NCBI GenBank assembly: GCA_007136165.1
Contig: SLHK01000060.1
Span: forward strand, 1 to 9,002
Length of the DNA: 9,002 nt
Reading direction: 5' to 3'
Origin: Syntrophomonadaceae bacterium
Lineage (GTDB): Bacteria; Bacillota; Dethiobacteria; PWVN01
Position numbers and translations under genes: made by a program. Under the pieces are notes generated by a model. That model was not told the origin of the DNA and searched no databases. It saw only the letters and a program-made list of their open reading frames with translations. Each line of letters opens with the position of its first letter. Position 1 is the first letter of the stretch. Shown piece after piece: positions 5,976 through 9,002 of the stretch.

Positions 5976-6852
5976 ATTCAGCACCTCCCAAAATATTTTT
6001 TTCCAACCATTCTGACGGGATGAAACCCTTGTAGACAAAGGCGGCGGGGCCGGACATGAATATGCGGTTATCCTCCGACCAGAAGATCCTCAGGGGCCCT
6101 CCCGGCAGGTGAACCGTTACCCTGCGCCCTGTACAGCCGTTTAAAGCGGCGGCTACGGCGGCGGCGCAGGCCCCGGTACCGCAGGCCAGAGTCAGGCCCA
6201 CCCCCCTCTCAAAGACCCAGACCTTGATTTCCTCCCGGCTCAGGATCTGGACAAACTCCACGTTGGTCCTCCGGGGGAAGAGGGGGTGGCGCTCCAGGAG
6301 GGGGCCGGCCCGCTCTGCCTCCCCGGCGGGGTCTTCCCGGCCGAAAATCACGCAGTGGGGGTTTCCCACGGAGACAGCGGTAAACCGGTACGTCTTCCCC
6401 CCCGCCGTCACTTCCTCCCCTACCGCCCTCTCTCCCTTTACAGCCACGGGGATAAGGGAAGGTTCCAGGACAGGTTCACCCATGTCCACCTCCACCAGGG
6501 TGACGGTACCCCCTTCCACCTTCAGGCGCAGATGCTTCACGTCTTCTAGGGTCTCAATATAAAGGGCATGGGAGCGGGTGAGGCCCTCCTCATACAGGTA
6601 CTTGGCCAGGCAGCGGATGGCGTTGCCGCACATTTCCGCTTCACTGCCGTCCCGGTTAAAGATGCGCATAGCGAAATCCCCCTGCCGGGAGTTTTTGAGA
6701 AAAACCAGGCCGTCGGCTCCCACCCCCGAACCCCGGGGGCACAGCGCCCTGGCCAGGGACGGGGCCGCTGCCGGATCTATTTCATCCCGGCGGTCGTCCA
6801 CCATGATAAAATCGTTCCCCAAACCGTGCATTTTGGTAAAATCCAATTCCAT
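5947..6852 (-). CDS. dapF: Diaminopimelate epimerase
   Basis: It converts LL-diaminopimelate to the meso form, which goes to lysine and to peptidoglycan; the enzyme needs no cofactor and uses two cysteines. The 301-residue product starts with the family hallmark FTKMHGLGNDFI (5-16). It carries the two catalytic cysteines in AEMCGNAIRC (Cys75) and TLACGTGACA (Cys224), with FERGVG before the second, and SVGNPHCV at 161-168. Most DapF proteins are about 275-285 residues; this one has a C-terminal tail of roughly 20 residues after YKGFIPSEWL. That tail spans the dapL ribosome site and start. ATG at 6850-6852 fits the family N-terminus, although its ribosome site (AAGGGGGG directly before ATG) is unusual. 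It heads the dapF-dapL-asd cluster. I found no clear promoter and no lysine riboswitch upstream. Confidence 0.97.
   Translation of the reverse strand: MELDFTKMHGLGNDFIMVDDRRDEIDPAAAPSLARALCPRGSGVGADGLVFLKNSRQGDFAMRIFNRDGSEAEMCGNAIRCLAKYLYEEGLTRSHALYIETLEDVKHLRLKVEGGTVTLVEVDMGEPVLEPSLIPVAVKGERAVGEEVTAGGKTYRFTAVSVGNPHCVIFGREDPAGEAERAGPLLERHPLFPRRTNVEFVQILSREEIKVWVFERGVGLTLACGTGACAAAVAAALNGCTGRRVTVHLPGGPLRIFWSEDNRIFMSGPAAFVYKGFIPSEWLEKNILGGAEFDSTGGTDK
5984..5989 (-). promoter_or_regulatory. Ribosome binding site of dapL, inside dapF
   Basis: GGGAGG on the minus strand, eight bases before the TTG at 5975. It decides the dapL start, since GTG and CTG codons in the same frame lie on or directly against the site and are too close to use it. 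The site is within the last codons of dapF, implying coupled translation. Confidence 0.8.
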
Positions 6853-6882
6853 CCCCCCTTGCTCAAAATTCCGTCCGCCTTA

Positions 6883-6929
6883 GTCAAGCAAGTTAACAAA
6901 AGGCCTGACCCCCTTGTTAACTTCTTGTC
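6883..6929. repeat. 47-bp imperfect inverted repeat upstream of dapF
   Basis: AAGTTAACAA (6890-6899) and TTGTTAACTT (6914-6923) are exact reverse complements. They are extended outwards by GTCAAG and CTTGTC with one mismatch and one bulged C. The 14-base centre contains GGCCTGACCCCC. The element ends 30 bases before the dapF ATG and has no following T-run. It could be a dispersed repeat (the central GGGGTCAGGCC string occurs in REP-like repeats of other bacteria, from memory), an operator, or an RNA hairpin in the leader. Between it and the terminator at 7069-7097 I see only weak small hairpins (for example ATTCC-GGAAT at 7031-7045). Confidence 0.55.
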
Positions 6930-7068
6930 AGAATATATTCGCGGCTTAGGGCTTCTATGCTTTTTAACAGCAAAATAACCCGTCCACTAACCTTTCCTGC
7001 TCCGGAACAGACCCTCCCTTTTATAAGTCTATTCCGTGGGGGAATCGGATGTCCGGATATGCCCTTAT

Positions 7069-7097
7069 AAAAAAACCAACAGTCACCCGTTGGTTTT
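7069..7097 (-). terminator. Intrinsic terminator after the RseC-family gene
   Basis: On the minus strand AAAACCAAC pairs perfectly with GTTGGTTTT across an eight-base loop, and the run continues to seven T in a row. It lies 45 bases after the stop of the RseC-family gene and separates it from the dapF cluster. Confidence 0.85.
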
Positions 7098-7141
7098 ATG
7101 TCTTAACCGGTAACATTGCCTGACCATAAGCAGCCTTTTCC

Positions 7142-7594
7142 TCACCTATCCTTCCCTTCCACCACGGCCACCGCCACCGGCTTGAACCGGGCCGAGGCCG
7201 CCATCCTGTCCCCCCGCCGCCGGGCAAAGACATATATGAGGGCCATGAGAATGAGGCCCAGGCCCAAGCCCGTCAAATCCGCTCCCCGGCCCGCCGCCAG
7301 GTCGAATTCCAGGGCCGCCCACTGGCCCAGGGCAACCCCCAGGATCAAACCCAGAACGGGCAGCAGGTACATGAGAAAAGAGGCGGCCAACAGCTGCCGG
7401 GTATCCATGGAAATCTTCACCACTTCGCCCACAACTGCTCCAATGGGGTTTCGCACCTCAATTTCCGGGTCCACCGGTTCGCCCCCGGCAGTCCCCATGC
7501 CGCAGCGGCCGCAGTCCCGGCAGGCGCTGTGGCGCCGCACCCTGACCAGGGCTGTCCCCTCCTTGACGGCTATGACTTCTCCAAACTGCTCCAC
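7142..7594 (-). CDS. RseC/MucC-family membrane protein (SoxR-reducing system type)
   Basis: A 150-residue integral membrane protein. The N-terminus reads GEVIAVKEGTALVRVRRHSAC and has a three-cysteine motif, Cys25, Cys28 and Cys31 (CRDCGRC), typical of RseC/MucC proteins. Two hydrophobic segments follow, at about 68-90 and 107-124, and the second is followed by RRR. The family is known for RseC, which influences the sigma-E response and joins the SoxR-reducing complex in Escherichia coli. In anaerobic Firmicutes its role is not established, and I infer only a redox-related membrane function. The start is GTG at 7592-7594, with GGAGG seven bases upstream. It has its own promoter and terminator, so it is likely a single-gene unit between the Etf genes and dapF. 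No rnf or soxR genes are visible in the window. Confidence 0.85.
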   Translation of the reverse strand: MEQFGEVIAVKEGTALVRVRRHSACRDCGRCGMGTAGGEPVDPEIEVRNPIGAVVGEVVKISMDTRQLLAASFLMYLLPVLGLILGVALGQWAALEFDLAAGRGADLTGLGLGLILMALIYVFARRRGDRMAASARFKPVAVAVVEGKDR

Positions 7595-7624
7595 GACGGC
7601 ACCTCCGGATCATTATTTCCTTCT

Positions 7625-7652
7625 ATTCTATAGGTTTTTCATCAAATGTCAA
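7625..7652 (-). promoter_or_regulatory. Promoter of the RseC-family gene
   Basis: Consensus -35 TTGACA (7652-7647), a 16-base spacer and -10 TAGAAT (7630-7625) on the minus strand. The start codon lies about 30 bases beyond the -10. It follows the etfA terminator directly, marking a new transcription unit. Confidence 0.8.
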
Positions 7653-7664
7653 AGGGATTATGCA

Positions 7665-7710
7665 AAGAAAAGGAGGCCGGCCTGTTTCAGCAGCCGCCCC
7701 CCTTTTTCTT
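7665..7710 (-). terminator. Terminator of the etf unit
   Basis: On the minus strand AAGAAAAAGGGGGGCGG pairs with CCGGCCTCCTTTTCTT, with small bulges, around a loop of about 12 bases. The T-rich 3' arm ends at TTTTCTT. It starts about 12 bases after the etfA stop. Confidence 0.75.
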
Positions 7711-7721
7711 AAATCCGGCTC

Positions 7722-8918
7722 TTACTTGTTCAATTCTTCCTTGAGCTTCTTGGTCAGCAGGGGCACCACCTTGTGGAGGTCCCCCACAATGCCGTAGGTG
7801 GCCACGTTGAAGATGGGAGCGTCGGGGTCCTTGTTGATGGCCACGATCTTATCCGAGGTCTGCATGCCCGCCAGGTGCTGGATGGCACCGGAGATGCCGC
7901 AGGCCACGTACAGTTTTGGCGCCACCGTTTTCCCCGTCTGCCCCACCTGCCGGTAGTGGGGGACCCAGCCCGCATCCACTACCGCCCGGGAAGCCCCGGC
8001 AGCGGCTTTCAAGGTTTCCGCCAGCTCTTCTATAATGCAGTAGTTCTCCGGGCCGCCGATCCCCCGGCCGCCGGAAACCACTATATCGGCTTCCGCCAGG
8101 TTAACCGTCTTGATGGCATGCTCCACGATATCGAGAATCTGATAATGGAGGTCTTCCTCCACCACGGAGCTTTCGAAACGGATGAGTTCCCCCTGACGGC
8201 TGTAATCGGGTTCGCCCTTCTTCATGACCTTGGGCCGGACGGTGGCCATCTGGGGACGGTGTTTGTCGGTGATGATGGTGGCCATAACGTTGCCGCCGAA
8301 GGCGGGCCGGGTCTGGTTCAGCATCCTGTCGTCGTCGATGGTGAGCTCCGTGCAGTCCGCCGTCAGCCCGGTACGGATGCGGACGGCAATCCGGGCGGCA
8401 AAGTCCCGGCCGTTGTTGGTGGCCCCGAAAAGGACGATTTCAGGCTTGTATTCCTGGATCATCTCCACGATGGCCTTGGTATAGGCATCCGTCTGATAAT
8501 TCTTAAAGAGGGGATGGTCGGCCAGGTAGCATTTGTCCGCCCCGTAGGCAAAGACCTCCTTGGCCAGGTGCTCCACATTGTCCCCCAGGAGGACCCCCGC
8601 CACATGGGTACCCAGTTTATCCGCCAGCTTGCGTCCTTCGCAGAGCAGCTCATAGGCCACCCCCGCCGCCTTCCCGTCCCGCTGTTCGATAAAGACCCAA
8701 ACCCCCGCATAATCCTCCAGGCCCACTTCTTCAGCGGCCTTCTTGTCGTCCATCTTTATGGCATCGCTGGGACATGAATCCACACAGGCGCCGCAGTGGA
8801 CGCATTTATCGGTAAGGACGGCAATGCCGTCTTCCATTTTAATGGCCTCGGGATAAGGGCAGGAGTCGAGACAGGCTTCGCACCCGATGCATTCATCTTT
8901 TATAATCCATACGCTCAT
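7722..8918 (-). CDS. etfA: Electron transfer flavoprotein alpha subunit with N-terminal 2[4Fe-4S] ferredoxin domain
   Basis: The 398-residue product joins two modules. Residues 1-60 hold two ferredoxin motifs: Cys10, 13, 16, 20 (CIGCEACLDSCP) and Cys39, 42, 45, 49 (CVHCGACVDSCP). Residues of about 70-250 match the EtfA N-terminal domain. Residues of about 275-395 match the FAD domain, with VSGGRGIGGPENY (281-293), AGWVPHYRQVGQTGKTV (316-332), YVACGISGAIQH (337-348) and NKDPDAPIF (362-370). Standard EtfA is near 320 residues and lacks the clusters. Ferredoxin-fused EtfA proteins are known in anaerobes, including the caffeyl-CoA reductase and lactate dehydrogenase complexes of Acetobacterium, where electron bifurcation operates. 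The dehydrogenase partner is not in view, so the substrate is unknown. ATG at 8916-8918 follows GGGAGG. It lies 30 bases after the preceding etfB stop and is closed by a terminator. Confidence 0.95.
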   Translation of the reverse strand: MSVWIIKDECIGCEACLDSCPYPEAIKMEDGIAVLTDKCVHCGACVDSCPSDAIKMDDKKAAEEVGLEDYAGVWVFIEQRDGKAAGVAYELLCEGRKLADKLGTHVAGVLLGDNVEHLAKEVFAYGADKCYLADHPLFKNYQTDAYTKAIVEMIQEYKPEIVLFGATNNGRDFAARIAVRIRTGLTADCTELTIDDDRMLNQTRPAFGGNVMATIITDKHRPQMATVRPKVMKKGEPDYSRQGELIRFESSVVEEDLHYQILDIVEHAIKTVNLAEADIVVSGGRGIGGPENYCIIEELAETLKAAAGASRAVVDAGWVPHYRQVGQTGKTVAPKLYVACGISGAIQHLAGMQTSDKIVAINKDPDAPIFNVATYGIVGDLHKVVPLLTKKLKEELNK

Positions 8919-8948
8919 ATTTTAAACCTCCCAATTTTGCAGGATAAC

Positions 8949-9002
8949 TTAAACTACCTTGGCATCCCGAAGCTTGCCGATAAGTATTGCCACAGCCTCG
9001 TC
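8949..9002 (-). CDS. etfB: Electron transfer flavoprotein beta subunit, C-terminal end
   Basis: Only the last 17 codons are in the window, reading DEAVAILIGKLRDAKVV then TAA (8949-8951); the rest lies beyond the right edge. The tail, with a final amphipathic helix and a -KVV end, resembles EtfB C-termini. The position directly before etfA is the usual etfB-etfA order. On the 17 residues alone the call is tentative; context makes it likely. Confidence 0.75.
   Translation of the reverse strand, partial: DEAVAILIGKLRDAKVV

Noticed and set aside
5976..6038. N-terminal extension of dapL to 414 residues
   Set aside because: The extra 21 residues are encoded within dapF and lack a ribosome site. 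The TTG at 5975 has GGGAGG at ideal spacing and matches the family N-terminus.
6190..6210. Leu in place of the common Glu in the GxGET motif of DapF (GVGLT)
   Set aside because: The preceding Glu-Arg and both catalytic cysteines are intact. As I recall, Leu occurs here in other functional DapF proteins, so I do not treat it as a defect.
6853..7068. Possible lysine riboswitch ahead of dapF
   Set aside because: I could not find the conserved lysine-riboswitch core strings or a terminator/antiterminator pair before dapF.
7773..8777. 334-codon plus-strand frame opposite etfA
   Set aside because: It is complementary to a well-conserved EtfA and shows no motif of its own.

Overview
This 9-kb window is ordinary, well-packed chromosome with every credible gene on the minus strand. 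It has high GC, strong GGAGG-type ribosome binding sites and several TTG/GTG starts. Together with a tyrosine T-box leader, a DapL-type lysine pathway and an EtfA carrying a ferredoxin domain, this suggests an anaerobic, GC-rich Firmicute of the Peptococcaceae/Moorella/Desulfotomaculum kind. That placement is inference from gene content; there is no rRNA or other taxonomic marker.

Read in transcription order (right to left), the window opens with the last 17 codons of a probable etfB, then etfA (7722-8918), whose product has two [4Fe-4S] motifs fused ahead of the FAD-binding flavoprotein. A strong hairpin terminator closes this unit. Next is a single gene for an RseC/MucC-family membrane protein (7142-7594), with its own sigma-A-like promoter and a terminator. 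A 289-base intergenic stretch holds that terminator and a 47-bp inverted repeat close to dapF. Then come three tightly packed genes, dapF-dapL-asd (3749-6852). They supply aspartate semialdehyde, LL-diaminopimelate and meso-diaminopimelate for lysine and cell wall. dapF and dapL overlap by 29 bases.

After asd lies a short structured, repeat-like segment (3688-3746), then an unrecognised 110-residue protein gene (3266-3598) with an extended -10 promoter. The leftmost unit is aroF-tyrA-aroA (1-2794, aroA cut by the window edge). A TTGACA-N17-TAAAAT promoter precedes a roughly 300-base T-box leader whose specifier triplet reads UAC (Tyr) and whose UGGU bulge matches a tRNA with discriminator A. 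The leader ends in a terminator that competes with the antiterminator. The genes make DAHP (first shikimate step, with a regulatory N-terminal domain), EPSP (shikimate pathway) and 4-hydroxyphenylpyruvate (the step toward tyrosine, with a C-terminal ACT domain). The leader should let uncharged tRNA-Tyr switch on the whole unit.

I found no mobile element, CRISPR array, phage gene or novel multi-gene system. The points most worth checking are the Tyr T-box assignment, the unknown 110-residue protein, the two inverted-repeat elements and the dapF/dapL overlap.
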